Source of the DNA: Limiplasma sp031549415
GTDB taxonomy: Bacteria; Bacillota; Clostridia; Christensenellales; Aristaeellaceae
Reading direction: 5' to 3'
Assembly: GCA_031549415.1 (NCBI GenBank)
Contig: JAVBPU010000003.1
Location: 38,437 to 102,436, forward strand
Length of the DNA stretch: 64,000 nt
Made by a program: the position numbers and the translations under genes. The notes beneath the pieces are model-generated. The model did no database searches and had not been told where the DNA came from. It was given only the letters and a program-made list of their open reading frames with translations. This document shows, piece by piece, positions 15,913-24,381 of the stretch. Position 1 is the first letter of the stretch. Every line of letters starts with the position of its first letter.

Positions 15913-17211
15913 GTGAACATTCTTCCATACGACGCGGTACTTTTTGACTTGGACGGCACCCTTTGCAACTCAGAACAGGGGATTTTGGCCTCGGCCCAAT
16001 ACGCCATGGACCAGCTGGGCCTGACCATCCCGGAGGGCACCGATATGCGCTCCATGATTGGCCCGCCCCTGCGGGACACCTTCGAGGGCCTCCTGCAACT
16101 CCCCCGGGAGCAGGCGGACGCGGTGATGGAGGTGTACCGCACGTATTTCCTCCGGGAAGGGATGTTCAAATGCACGCTGTATCCGCACATCCGCTCCATT
16201 TTGCAGATGCTGCGGCAGGGGGGCGCGTACCTGGCCCTGGCCACCAGCAAGCCGGTAAAGCCCACCATGGCGCTGCTGGAGCACTTTGCCCTGGCCCATT
16301 ATTTTGACAAAATCGTGGCCACCAGCGACGATGAGGACCCGGCCGACAAGGCGGAGCTGATCCGCCGGGCGCTGCCGGACAAGTTTAAGCGGGCCGCCAT
16401 GGTGGGAGACCGCTGCTTTGACATGGAGGGCGCGGTAAACAACCGCATTGATGGCATTGGCGCGGGCTATGGCTTTGGCAGCGACGAGGAGCTGCGGGAC
16501 GCCGGGGCGGAGCACATCGTGCCGGATACCGAGGCGCTGCGGGCGCTGCTCTGCCAGGGGGCGGAGATCCCCCGGGGCTTCTTCCTCACCGTGGAAGGCC
16601 CGGACGGCAGCGGCAAAACCACCCAGGTGGACCTGCTGGAAAAGAACCTGCGGGAGTACGGGTTCAGCGTGCTGCGCACCCGGGAGCCGGGGGGCTGCGA
16701 CATCAGCGAGGACATCCGCCACATCATTTTGGACACAAAGAACATGGAGATGTGCGCCGCCTGCGAGGCCCTGCTGTACGCGGCGGCCCGGGCCCAGCAT
16801 GTGGAGCAGGTGATCCGCCCGGCGGTGGAGACCGGCATGCTGGTGCTCTGCGACCGCTTTGTGGACAGCTCTATCGCCTACCAGGGCGGTGGGCGGGAGC
16901 TGGGCCTGGAAACCGTGCAGCAGATCAACGCCCCCGCCGTGGCGGACATGACCCCGGACGCCACCCTCTACCTGGACATTGAGCCCCAGGTGGGGCTGGA
17001 ACGCCGCCTGGGGGCCACCGCCCCGGACCGGCTGGAGCTGGAAGCCTTGGATTTTCACGAGCGGGTGCATAAAACCTATGAGCGGCTCATCCATGACAAC
17101 AAGAAGCGCTACCTGATCATCAACGCGGACCAGTCGGTGGCGGAGGTGGCCAAGGACGCCCTCCTGGCGGTGCTGGGCCGTTTGGAGCCGGAGAGGAAGC
17201 AGGAGGCATAA
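15913..17211 (+). CDS. tmk: HAD hydrolase - thymidylate kinase fusion
   Basis: 432 residues from GTG 15913 (AAAGGAG 8 bp upstream); an ATG at 15868, directly after the previous stop, lacks a site. Residues ~1-210 form a HAD phosphatase of the phosphoglycolate-phosphatase type: DLDGT with D12/D14, the cap domain, ATSKPVKP, and VGDRCFDMEGA. Residues ~222-430 are a complete dTMP kinase: P-loop EGPDGSGKTT (about 228-237), RTREPGGCDISE, LCDRFVDSSIAYQGGGRELG and LDIEPQVGLERR. The kinase makes dTDP for DNA synthesis. The HAD half could act on nucleotide or glycolate phosphates (inference). One continuous frame, no sign of a frameshift. mnmA follows after 2 bp. Confidence 0.9.
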   Translation: MNILPYDAVLFDLDGTLCNSEQGILASAQYAMDQLGLTIPEGTDMRSMIGPPLRDTFEGLLQLPREQADAVMEVYRTYFLREGMFKCTLYPHIRSILQMLRQGGAYLALATSKPVKPTMALLEHFALAHYFDKIVATSDDEDPADKAELIRRALPDKFKRAAMVGDRCFDMEGAVNNRIDGIGAGYGFGSDEELRDAGAEHIVPDTEALRALLCQGAEIPRGFFLTVEGPDGSGKTTQVDLLEKNLREYGFSVLRTREPGGCDISEDIRHIILDTKNMEMCAACEALLYAAARAQHVEQVIRPAVETGMLVLCDRFVDSSIAYQGGGRELGLETVQQINAPAVADMTPDATLYLDIEPQVGLERRLGATAPDRLELEALDFHERVHKTYERLIHDNKKRYLIINADQSVAEVAKDALLAVLGRLEPERKQEA

Positions 17212-17213
17212 GG

Positions 17214-18329
17214 GTGGAGCGCATTGTGGTGGGGATGTCCGGCGGGGTGGATTCCTCCGTGGCGGCGCTGCTACTTACGCGGCAGGGCTATGACGTGGTG
17301 GGGGTGTTCATGAAGAACTGGGACGAGCAGGACCCGGACGGGGCCTGCGCCGCCACCCAGGACTGGCGGGATGTGCAGGCGGTTTGCGATACCATTGGCA
17401 TCCCTTATTATGCGGTGAATTTTGAAAAGGAATACCAGCAGCGGGTCTTTGCGTATTTTCTGGAGGAGTACCAAAAGGGCCGGACCCCCAACCCGGATGT
17501 GCTGTGCAACCGGGAGATCAAGTTCAAGGCGTTTTTGGACTTTGCCCTGCAGCTGGGCGCGGAAAAAATGGCCACCGGGCATTTTGTGCGGACCGGGCGC
17601 TTGGGTGGCCACACAGTGCTGCAAAAGGGGGCGGACGGCAGCAAGGACCAAAGCTACTTCCTGTACATGCTGGGGGAAAGGCAATTGGAGCGGGCCCTGT
17701 TCCCGGTGGGGGACATGACCAAGGCCCAGGTCCGGGCCCTGGCGCTGGAGGCGGGCCTGCCCGTCAGCCAGAAGAAGGATTCCACCGGGGTCTGCTTCAT
17801 TGGCGAGCGGAACTTCCGCCAGTTCCTGCGGCAGTACCTGCCCCTGCAGGCCGGGGAGATGCAAACCGAGGACGGAAAGAAGGTGGGGGAGCACATAGGC
17901 CTGGCCTACTACACCCTGGGCCAGCGCCGGGGCCTGGGCATTGGTGGTGGCGGCGATGGCCGCAGCTGGTTCGTGACCGGGAAGGACCTTCGGCGCAACG
18001 TGCTGCTGGTGGCCCAGGGGGAGGACCACCCGGCCCTGTACAGCCGCTATGTGCGGGCCTCCCAGCCCACCTGGGTCAGCGGCGTCCCCCCGGCGGCGGA
18101 GGGCGTGGCTTTCCGGGCCGCCTGCAAGTTCCGCTACCGCCAGCAGGACCAGCCCGTCTGGGCGGTGTGCCTGGGCCAGGAGGTCTATATCAAGGCCGAC
18201 GACAACCAGCGGGCGGTGACCCCGGGCCAAAGCGCGGTGCTGTACCAGGGGGATGTGTGCCTGGGTGGGGCCATCGCCGAGGAAGCGGCCATGGAAGCCT
18301 TCCCGGAAATACAAGGGGTTTTCTCCTGA
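17214..18329 (+). CDS. mnmA: tRNA-specific 2-thiouridylase MnmA
   Basis: 371 residues, GTG start 7 bp after AGGAGG. The PP-loop GMSGGVDSSVAALLL (residues 7-21) binds ATP; CNREIKFKAFLDFA carries the first catalytic Cys (of NPDVLCN), and STGVCFIGERNFRQFL the second; these form the persulfide/disulfide pair. DSKDQSYFLYML-like sequence and the C-terminal beta-barrel (FRYRQQDQPVWAV) complete the family layout. It thiolates U34 of tRNA-Lys, Glu and Gln. It lies 2 bp after the tmk fusion, so probably one transcript. Confidence 0.97.
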   Translation: MERIVVGMSGGVDSSVAALLLTRQGYDVVGVFMKNWDEQDPDGACAATQDWRDVQAVCDTIGIPYYAVNFEKEYQQRVFAYFLEEYQKGRTPNPDVLCNREIKFKAFLDFALQLGAEKMATGHFVRTGRLGGHTVLQKGADGSKDQSYFLYMLGERQLERALFPVGDMTKAQVRALALEAGLPVSQKKDSTGVCFIGERNFRQFLRQYLPLQAGEMQTEDGKKVGEHIGLAYYTLGQRRGLGIGGGGDGRSWFVTGKDLRRNVLLVAQGEDHPALYSRYVRASQPTWVSGVPPAAEGVAFRAACKFRYRQQDQPVWAVCLGQEVYIKADDNQRAVTPGQSAVLYQGDVCLGGAIAEEAAMEAFPEIQGVFS

Positions 18330-18379
18330 AAAGGGATTGGGAATAGGCAGAAATATTTACACGAAAGGAAGTTTTCATC

Positions 18380-20050
18380 ATGGATTCATTGCTATTGATC
18401 ATTGTCGGCGCGGCGCTTGTGGCGCTGGTCCTCGCTATTATTTTCGTCATTCGTTGCTACAAGGTCGCGCCTGTGGACAAAGCGCTGATCATCACCGGCG
18501 GCAGACGCCCCAAGATCAAAGTGGGCGGCGGCGCTTTCGTGATCCCCTATATCCGGCGGGCGGCCTTTTTTGACCTGTGCATGATCACCATCGAAGCCTC
18601 CGGAGACGAAATCAAAACCGTGACCGGGGTTCCCATCGTGGTGAACTGGACCGCGCAAATCCGCCCCAACTCCGAGGAAACGGTCAAGCTGCTCAACGCG
18701 GCCCGAAGCTTCTTTGAGCGCGGCGGCGACGGCATCCGCAAGGACATCAAGCTGACGCTGGACGGCGGCGTGCGCGAAGTGGTGGCCGAGCTGACCCCGG
18801 AAGAGGTGCTCATCAAAAAGGACGCCTTTAGCACGAAGGTGAAAAGCTCCGTGGCCGAGGAAATGGACAATATGGGCTTTGTGCTGGTGTCCCTGAACAT
18901 TCAGGACGTTACGGACGAAGGCGGCTATTACAACAACATGGCGGCCAAGGACATGGAGTTCCGTCGCCGGGAGGCCGCCAACGTCACCGCCGAAGCGGAG
19001 CAGGCCATTCAGCAAAAGCGGGCGGAAGCGGACCAGGCCATTCGCCAGAAGAAGGCCGAGGCCGACCAGCAAGCCCAGGAGACCGAGCTAGGCGCCCAGC
19101 TGGCGGTGGCTGAAAGGCAACGCCAAAACGCGCTGCGCATGGCGGAAATGAAAATTGAAACCGACAAGGCCCAGGCCGACGCCAACATCGCGGGCCAGCT
19201 GCAGTCCACCACCCGGCAAAGGGAGCTGGCGGTGGAGGAGGGCCAAATCGAGGTGCGCCGCCAGGAGCAGGCCAATCTGGCCGCCCAAAAGGAAGCGGAA
19301 GTGATCGCCACCAAGGCCGAGGCGGAGAAAAAGCGGCGGGAAATTGAAGTGGACGCGGATGCCAAGGTCATCGAACGGCAAGCCGACGCCAAGGCCGCCG
19401 CCGTAAAAATGGAGGCCCAGGGCCAGGCCGACGCCGTGAAGCTGAAAGCCAGCGGCGACGCCGACGCCCTGAAATTCCAGGCCAACGCCGAGGCGGAAGC
19501 CGTGAAAGCCAAAGCGGCCGCCGAGGCCCTGGGCCTGAAGGCCACCGCCGCCGCCGAAGCGGAGCAGATTGCCCTAAAGGGCAAGGCGGAAGCGGACGTC
19601 CGTCGTCAAATGGGCGAGGCGGAGGCCGAGGCGGTGAGGGCCAAAGCCCTGGCCGAGGCGGAGGGCGAAAAGGCCTTGGCGGATGCCCGCGCCGCCAACA
19701 ATGAGGTCAACTTCAAAATTGCCAAGCTGGAGATTGAGACCAAAGCCAGGGTGGAGGTAGCCACGGCCACGGCCACCATCATGGCTGAGATCGGTAAAAA
19801 CGCTCGCTTTGTGAACTTTGGCGGCGGCACCGTGGATGGAAAGGGCAATGTGCTCTTTGACACCCTGGGCGGCGTGCCCGCCCTGCTGGAAAAGCTGGAC
19901 ATTACCAACCAGGCCGTTACGGATGGAACGGGCTTTAACGAAACCCTGAAAGCCGCCGTGGCCGCCGTGGTGGAGCCCCTGGGCGTGCTGGCCAAGCAAG
20001 CCCCTGCCAGCGGGGACGCTCTGCCGGAAGGAACCGTGAAAGACCAGTAG
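18380..20050 (+). CDS. Flotillin-like membrane scaffold protein
   Basis: 556 residues. A short N-terminal hydrophobic segment (residues ~3-26) inserts in the membrane, followed by an SPFH/PHB domain (about 28-210; VDKALIITGG, GGGAFVIPYIRRAAFFDLCMITIEASG) and a very long Ala/Glu/Lys/Gln coiled-coil (about 210-480) of repeated A-E-A-x-K units, then a short globular tail with FVNFGGG and Pro/Ala. Flotillins oligomerise through the coiled-coil in functional membrane microdomains and affect wall synthesis and protease activity. Upstream spacing of 50 bp with AAAGGAAG suggests cotranscription with mnmA or a local promoter. No NfeD partner is visible. Confidence 0.9.
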   Translation: MDSLLLIIVGAALVALVLAIIFVIRCYKVAPVDKALIITGGRRPKIKVGGGAFVIPYIRRAAFFDLCMITIEASGDEIKTVTGVPIVVNWTAQIRPNSEETVKLLNAARSFFERGGDGIRKDIKLTLDGGVREVVAELTPEEVLIKKDAFSTKVKSSVAEEMDNMGFVLVSLNIQDVTDEGGYYNNMAAKDMEFRRREAANVTAEAEQAIQQKRAEADQAIRQKKAEADQQAQETELGAQLAVAERQRQNALRMAEMKIETDKAQADANIAGQLQSTTRQRELAVEEGQIEVRRQEQANLAAQKEAEVIATKAEAEKKRREIEVDADAKVIERQADAKAAAVKMEAQGQADAVKLKASGDADALKFQANAEAEAVKAKAAAEALGLKATAAAEAEQIALKGKAEADVRRQMGEAEAEAVRAKALAEAEGEKALADARAANNEVNFKIAKLEIETKARVEVATATATIMAEIGKNARFVNFGGGTVDGKGNVLFDTLGGVPALLEKLDITNQAVTDGTGFNETLKAAVAAVVEPLGVLAKQAPASGDALPEGTVKDQ

Positions 20051-20146
20051 ACTGGTGGCATTTTTGCCAAATGTGACAAGGTATATAAATAGGCTGGAAA
20101 TACATGCCAAAATACAATCCAAATACAAGAAAAAGCGGAAAATAGC

Positions 20147-20176
20147 TTGCATCAAGGGCCGGGCTACCGATATAAT
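20147..20176 (+). promoter_or_regulatory. Predicted promoter for the liv operon
   Basis: TTGCAT (20147-20152), 18-bp spacer, TATAAT (20171-20176), about 60 bp before livK. Confidence 0.6.
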
Positions 20177-20237
20177 AAGCCAAGCATTTTTTTGCAAATG
20201 GATGCGAAAAGAGCCAAAGAAAGAGGAGGAGACGAGG

Positions 20238-21368
20238 ATGAAAAAATTTGTAGCCACACTGTTGACCCTGCTGATGGCGGTCAGCTTCATTCTGCCTGCG
20301 ATGGCGGACGATACCATCAAAATCGGCGGCATTGGATGCCTCACCGGCCCCTATGCCATGTATGGCATCGGCGTGCGCAACGGCATCGACCTGTACATGG
20401 CCGAGCTGAACGCCGCTGGCGGCATTGACGGCAAGCTGATCGAGATGGTTTGGGAGGACGACGAGGGCGACCCCGCCAAGGCCACCAACGCGTATAACAA
20501 GCTGGTGCAAAATGACGGCGTGGTAGCCATTCTGGGCTCCGTGCTCACCGGCGCCACCGACGCCGTGGCCGATTACGCCTCCGAGGACGGCATCCCCATG
20601 ATCACCGCCTCCGCCACGGCCTACTACATCACCACGGACCGGCCCAACGTGTTCCGCACCTGCTTCCTGGACCCCTTCCAGGGCATCTCCATGGCCAACT
20701 TCGCCAAGGATGAGTTTGGCGCCACCAAGCTGGCCGTGCTGTATGAAAACGGCAACGAGTACTCCACCGGATTGAAGGACAAGTTTGTGGAGCAGGCGGG
20801 CCTCAACGGCCAGGAAGTGCTGGCTGTGGAAGCCACCGCCGCCAAGGACGTGGACTTTAAGGCCCAGCTGACCAAGATCAAGGAAGCCGCCCCGGAAGTG
20901 GTGTTCCTGCCCTACTACGGCCCGGAAGCCGCCCTCATCATGACCCAGGCCAAGGAACTGGGCCTGGATGTGAAGTTCATCGGCGCGGACGGCATCTCCA
21001 GCATCGTGGATTCCATCAGCGACAAGAGCCTGCTGACTAACATGTACTACTCCGACCATTTCAGCAACTCCGCGGACAGCGAGATGGTGAAGTCCTTCCT
21101 CACCGGCTACCAGGAGAAGTATGGCGAAATGCCCAGCATCTCCTTCTCCGCCACCGGCTATGACGCGGCCCTGGTGCTCTGCGAAGCCATCAAGACCGCC
21201 CTTTCTACCGAGTATGAGCCTGTGATCGCCGCCATCAAGGCCACCAACGTGGAAGGCGTGTCCGGCGTGATCACCTTTGACGATCACAACGACCCCATCA
21301 AGAGCGCCTTCATCCTGACCTTTGACGTGGAAGGCAACCAGGTCTTTGTGAAGCAACAGAACCCGTAA
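20238..21368 (+). CDS. livK: Branched-chain amino acid ABC transporter, substrate-binding protein
   Basis: 376 residues from ATG 20238 (GAGGAGACGAGG upstream). Signal peptide at residues 1-23 (LLTLLMAVSFILPAMA); the mature protein starts DDTIKIGGIGCLTGPYAMYG, the hallmark opening of LivJ/LivK-type periplasmic-binding proteins. No lipobox Cys is seen at the cleavage site, which is unusual for a Gram-positive binding protein and would need another way of staying near the membrane. FLPYYGPEAALIMTQAKELG and SATGYDAALVLCEAI are family motifs. Ligand is probably Leu/Ile/Val or a related amino acid. Followed by three hairpins, then the permease genes. Confidence 0.9.
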   Translation: MKKFVATLLTLLMAVSFILPAMADDTIKIGGIGCLTGPYAMYGIGVRNGIDLYMAELNAAGGIDGKLIEMVWEDDEGDPAKATNAYNKLVQNDGVVAILGSVLTGATDAVADYASEDGIPMITASATAYYITTDRPNVFRTCFLDPFQGISMANFAKDEFGATKLAVLYENGNEYSTGLKDKFVEQAGLNGQEVLAVEATAAKDVDFKAQLTKIKEAAPEVVFLPYYGPEAALIMTQAKELGLDVKFIGADGISSIVDSISDKSLLTNMYYSDHFSNSADSEMVKSFLTGYQEKYGEMPSISFSATGYDAALVLCEAIKTALSTEYEPVIAAIKATNVEGVSGVITFDDHNDPIKSAFILTFDVEGNQVFVKQQNP

Positions 21369-21442
21369 GCCCCACATCTGAAAGAGAGAGGCGGCAGGGG
21401 ACGGGGAATGGCCTGCATCCGCTAAGCCCTCCTTCGGGTGGT

Positions 21443-21466
21443 TTGGAGGGGCCTTGGCCCCTCCAA
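21443..21466 (+). repeat. Hairpin of the TTGGAGGGGC family
   Basis: TTGGAGGGGCC and GGCCCCTCCAA form a perfect 11-bp stem. The following AAGTGCATGCGTATCG recurs, with one change, near 28656 after a similar hairpin. Confidence 0.7.
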
Positions 21467-21539
21467 GTGCATGCGTATCGACCGGGTTTCCCGGCCTGGC
21501 GGGGTGTTTTCGCGCCAGCGGAAACGGGTCCCGTACACT

Positions 21540-21568
21540 CACGGAAGTGGGCAGCGCCCACTTCCGTG
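21540..21568 (+). repeat. Perfect 13-bp hairpin between livK and livH
   Basis: CACGGAAGTGGGC-AGC-GCCCACTTCCGTG. It may block 3' exonucleases and so stabilise livK mRNA. Confidence 0.65.
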
Positions 21569-21593
21569 AAAGGCGTAGCCGAAGGCTCTCTCT

Positions 21594-21655
21594 TTCAGCC
21601 CTTTCAAAAGGGGTAGCGCTGTCCTACCTTTTTTGAAAGGGCTGAACTGTTTTTT
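21594..21655 (+). terminator. Large hairpin with T-run: attenuator/terminator between livK and livH
   Basis: TTCAGCCCTTTCAAAA pairs with TTTTGAAAGGGCTGAA, with an inner GGTAG/CTACC helix, followed by six T just upstream of livH. Partial termination here would make the binding protein more abundant than the membrane parts. Confidence 0.8.
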
Positions 21656-21665
21656 GTAAGAGAGG

Positions 21666-22553
21666 ATGAGAGGATTGCTGCTGTTTTTAAGCCAGGTCAT
21701 CAACGGCCTCAGCACCGGGGCCATCTATGCGCTGATTGCCCTGGGCTATACCATGGTGTACGGCATTGTTCGCCTGATCAACTTTGCCCATGGCGATATT
21801 TTGATGGTGGGGTCCTACACCGCCGTGCTGCTGATGGTCCAGGTGGGCGTACCCTTTCCCGTGGCGCTGATGGCCTCCATGCTGGTCTGCGTGATTTTTG
21901 GCGTGGCCATTGAGCGGGTGGCCTATAAGCCCCTGCGTTCCGCGCCCCGCATTTGCTCGCTGATCACTGCCATTGGCGTCAGCTACTTGCTGCAAAACAG
22001 CGCCCAGCTGCTGTTTACCGCCAACCCCCGGCCTTTTCCCACGGTGATCACCGTGGAGCCCCTTGTGATCGGCGGCCTGTCCATCAGCTTTATTACGGTG
22101 CTTACCGTGGCGGTGGCGGTGCTGCTGATGGTGCTGCTGACCCTGTTTGTGCAAAAGAGCCGCATGGGCAAGGCCATGCGCGCCGTCAGCCAGGACACCG
22201 GGGCCGCCAAGCTGATGGGTATCAACGTGAACGTGACCATTTCCGTCACCTTTGCCATTGGCTGCGCCCTGGCGGGGGTGGGGGCCTTCCTGTACAACAT
22301 CGCCTATCCTACGGTGGCCCCCACCATGGGCTCCATGCCGGGCCTCAAGGCCTTCATCGCGGCAGTGCTGGGCGGCATCGGCGTGCTGCCCGGGGCCATG
22401 CTGGGCGGCTTCATCATGGGCGTGGCGGAGAGCCTCACCAAGGGCTATATTTCCTCCCAGCTTTCCGACGCCGTGGTCTACGGCATTTTGATCGTGGTGC
22501 TGCTGGTAAAGCCCTCGGGCCTGCTGGGCAACGCCGCCCGCGAGAAAGTGTGA
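21666..22553 (+). CDS. livH: Branched-chain amino acid ABC transporter permease LivH
   Basis: 295 residues with about eight hydrophobic helices. INGLSTGAIYALIALGYTMVYGI and RLINFAHGDILMVG near the N-terminus are the LivH signature; QDTGAAKLMGINVN is the cytoplasmic coupling loop that contacts the ATPases. It forms the membrane channel with the LivM half of the next gene. Start at ATG 21666, 10 bp after a T-run terminator-like hairpin, behind AGAGAGG. The next gene starts 10 bp after its stop. Confidence 0.95.
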   Translation: MRGLLLFLSQVINGLSTGAIYALIALGYTMVYGIVRLINFAHGDILMVGSYTAVLLMVQVGVPFPVALMASMLVCVIFGVAIERVAYKPLRSAPRICSLITAIGVSYLLQNSAQLLFTANPRPFPTVITVEPLVIGGLSISFITVLTVAVAVLLMVLLTLFVQKSRMGKAMRAVSQDTGAAKLMGINVNVTISVTFAIGCALAGVGAFLYNIAYPTVAPTMGSMPGLKAFIAAVLGGIGVLPGAMLGGFIMGVAESLTKGYISSQLSDAVVYGILIVVLLVKPSGLLGNAAREKV

Positions 22554-22563
22554 GGTACATGGC

Positions 22564-24381
22564 ATGAGCAAGAAATTCAAATCCTACGTGCTGAACCTGT
22601 CCGCCATTTTCCTCGTTTTCCTTGTGGTTTCCACCCTGATCAGCGCCGGGGTCATCAACAAGTATTATGCAGGCATTATCATTTTGGTGGGCATCAACAT
22701 CATCATGACCGTCAGCCTCAACCTCACCACGGGTTTTCTGGGCGAGCTGGCCCTGGGCCACGCAGGCTTTATGAGCGTGGGCGCATTTACGGCGGGCATC
22801 CTCACCAAGGCCATGGCGGCGGGCTGGGGCTGGGCGCCGGAGACGGCGCTGCCCCTCTCTCTGCTGGCGGGCGGGCTGCTGGCGGCGGTCTTTGGGCTGA
22901 TCATCGGCATTCCGGCCCTGCGCCTCAAGGGGGACTACCTGGCCATCATCACCCTGGGCTTTGGCGAGATCCTGCGGGTCATCATCCAAAACCTGGACAT
23001 CACGGGCGGCGCGTCGGGCATCAGCCGCATTCCCAAGGTTACCACTTTTCCCGTCACCTACTTCGTCATGGTGGCGGTGATCATCATCATGTTCACCCTG
23101 GGCCGGTCCCGCCATGGCCGGGCCATCATCTCCATCCGGGAAAACGCGGTGGCGGCGGAGGCCACGGGCATTTCCACCACCTATTACAAGATTTTCGCCT
23201 TCACCCTGGCAGCCTTCTTTGCCGGGGTGGCGGGCGGGCTGTACGCCCACTATGTGGGCCGTATTTCCGCCGCCTCCTTCGACTTTAACAAGTCCATCGA
23301 ATACCTGGTGATGGTGGTGCTGGGCGGCATGGGGTCCATCACGGGCAGCATCATTTCCGCCGCCGTGCTGACCCTGCTACCGGAAATGCTGCGGGAGTTC
23401 GCGGACTACCGCCTGCTGGCCTACAGCGTGCTGCTGATTGTGATGATGCTGTTCCGCCCGGCGGGGCTGATGGGCACGGCGGAGTTCTCCCTGGTGAAGA
23501 TCTGGGACAGTATCGGCAAAAAGCTGGGCCTCAGGCGGCATGAAAAGGCCCCCAAACTGCCGGACGTGCCCCGCTATGACGTGGGGGACGAGGCCCCGGT
23601 GCTGCAAACCAAAAACCTGGGCATCCGCTTTGGCGGCCTGCAGGCCGCCGAGGCCGTGGATATCACCCTGCGGGACAATGAAATCGTGGGCCTCATCGGC
23701 CCCAACGGCGCGGGCAAGACCACCGTGTTCAACATGCTCACCGGTGTGTATCTGCCCACGGAGGGGCAGATCACGCTGCTGGGCAGGCCCATCGCCGGAA
23801 AGAAAACCTACGAGATCGTCACGGCGGGCATCGCCCGGACCTTTCAAAACATCCGCCTGTTCAAGTCCATGACCGTGCTGGAAAACATCAAGGTGGCCTT
23901 CCATAGCCGCATGCATTACTCCGCCACCAGCGGCATTTTCCGCACCCCCGGCTACGCCCGGGAGGAGCAGGGCATCGACATCCGCGCCCGGGAGCTGCTG
24001 CGCGTCTTTGACATGGAGGACACCGCCGACATCCGCGCCGACGGCCTGCCCTATGGCCAGCAGCGCAAGCTGGAAATCTGCCGGGCCCTGGCCACCAACC
24101 CCAAGGTGCTGCTGCTGGACGAACCCGCCGCAGGCATGAACCCCATTGAAACCAAAGAGCTGATGGAGACCATCGGCCTGATCCGGGACCGGTTTTCCGT
24201 GGCCGTGCTGCTGATTGAGCATGACATGAAGCTGGTGATGGGCATTTGCGAGCGGATCTACGTACTGAACTATGGCCGCGTCATCGCGGAGGGCACCCCC
24301 ACCCAGATCGTAAGCAACCCGGAGGTGGTGGCCGCCTACCTGGGCAAGAGCCAGCAGAAGGAGGGCGCAGCCCATGCTTGA
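22564..24381 (+). CDS. livM/livG: LivM permease - LivG ATPase fusion
   Basis: 605 residues in one frame. Residues ~1-325 are LivM: several helices, NLTTGFLGELALGHAGFMSV and RLKGDYLAIITLGFGEILR, and the coupling loop IRENAVAAEATGI. A ~20-residue linker leads to LivG (about 345-605): Walker A GPNGAGKTT near 379-387, LPYGQQRKLEICRAL as the LivG-type signature, and Walker B LLLDEPAAGMNP near 515. The two are separate genes in well-studied operons, so membrane and ATPase halves are here fixed one to one. The ribosome site before ATG 22564 is weak, consistent with coupling to livH. The stop overlaps livF. Confidence 0.95.
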   Translation: MSKKFKSYVLNLSAIFLVFLVVSTLISAGVINKYYAGIIILVGINIIMTVSLNLTTGFLGELALGHAGFMSVGAFTAGILTKAMAAGWGWAPETALPLSLLAGGLLAAVFGLIIGIPALRLKGDYLAIITLGFGEILRVIIQNLDITGGASGISRIPKVTTFPVTYFVMVAVIIIMFTLGRSRHGRAIISIRENAVAAEATGISTTYYKIFAFTLAAFFAGVAGGLYAHYVGRISAASFDFNKSIEYLVMVVLGGMGSITGSIISAAVLTLLPEMLREFADYRLLAYSVLLIVMMLFRPAGLMGTAEFSLVKIWDSIGKKLGLRRHEKAPKLPDVPRYDVGDEAPVLQTKNLGIRFGGLQAAEAVDITLRDNEIVGLIGPNGAGKTTVFNMLTGVYLPTEGQITLLGRPIAGKKTYEIVTAGIARTFQNIRLFKSMTVLENIKVAFHSRMHYSATSGIFRTPGYAREEQGIDIRARELLRVFDMEDTADIRADGLPYGQQRKLEICRALATNPKVLLLDEPAAGMNPIETKELMETIGLIRDRFSVAVLLIEHDMKLVMGICERIYVLNYGRVIAEGTPTQIVSNPEVVAAYLGKSQQKEGAAHA

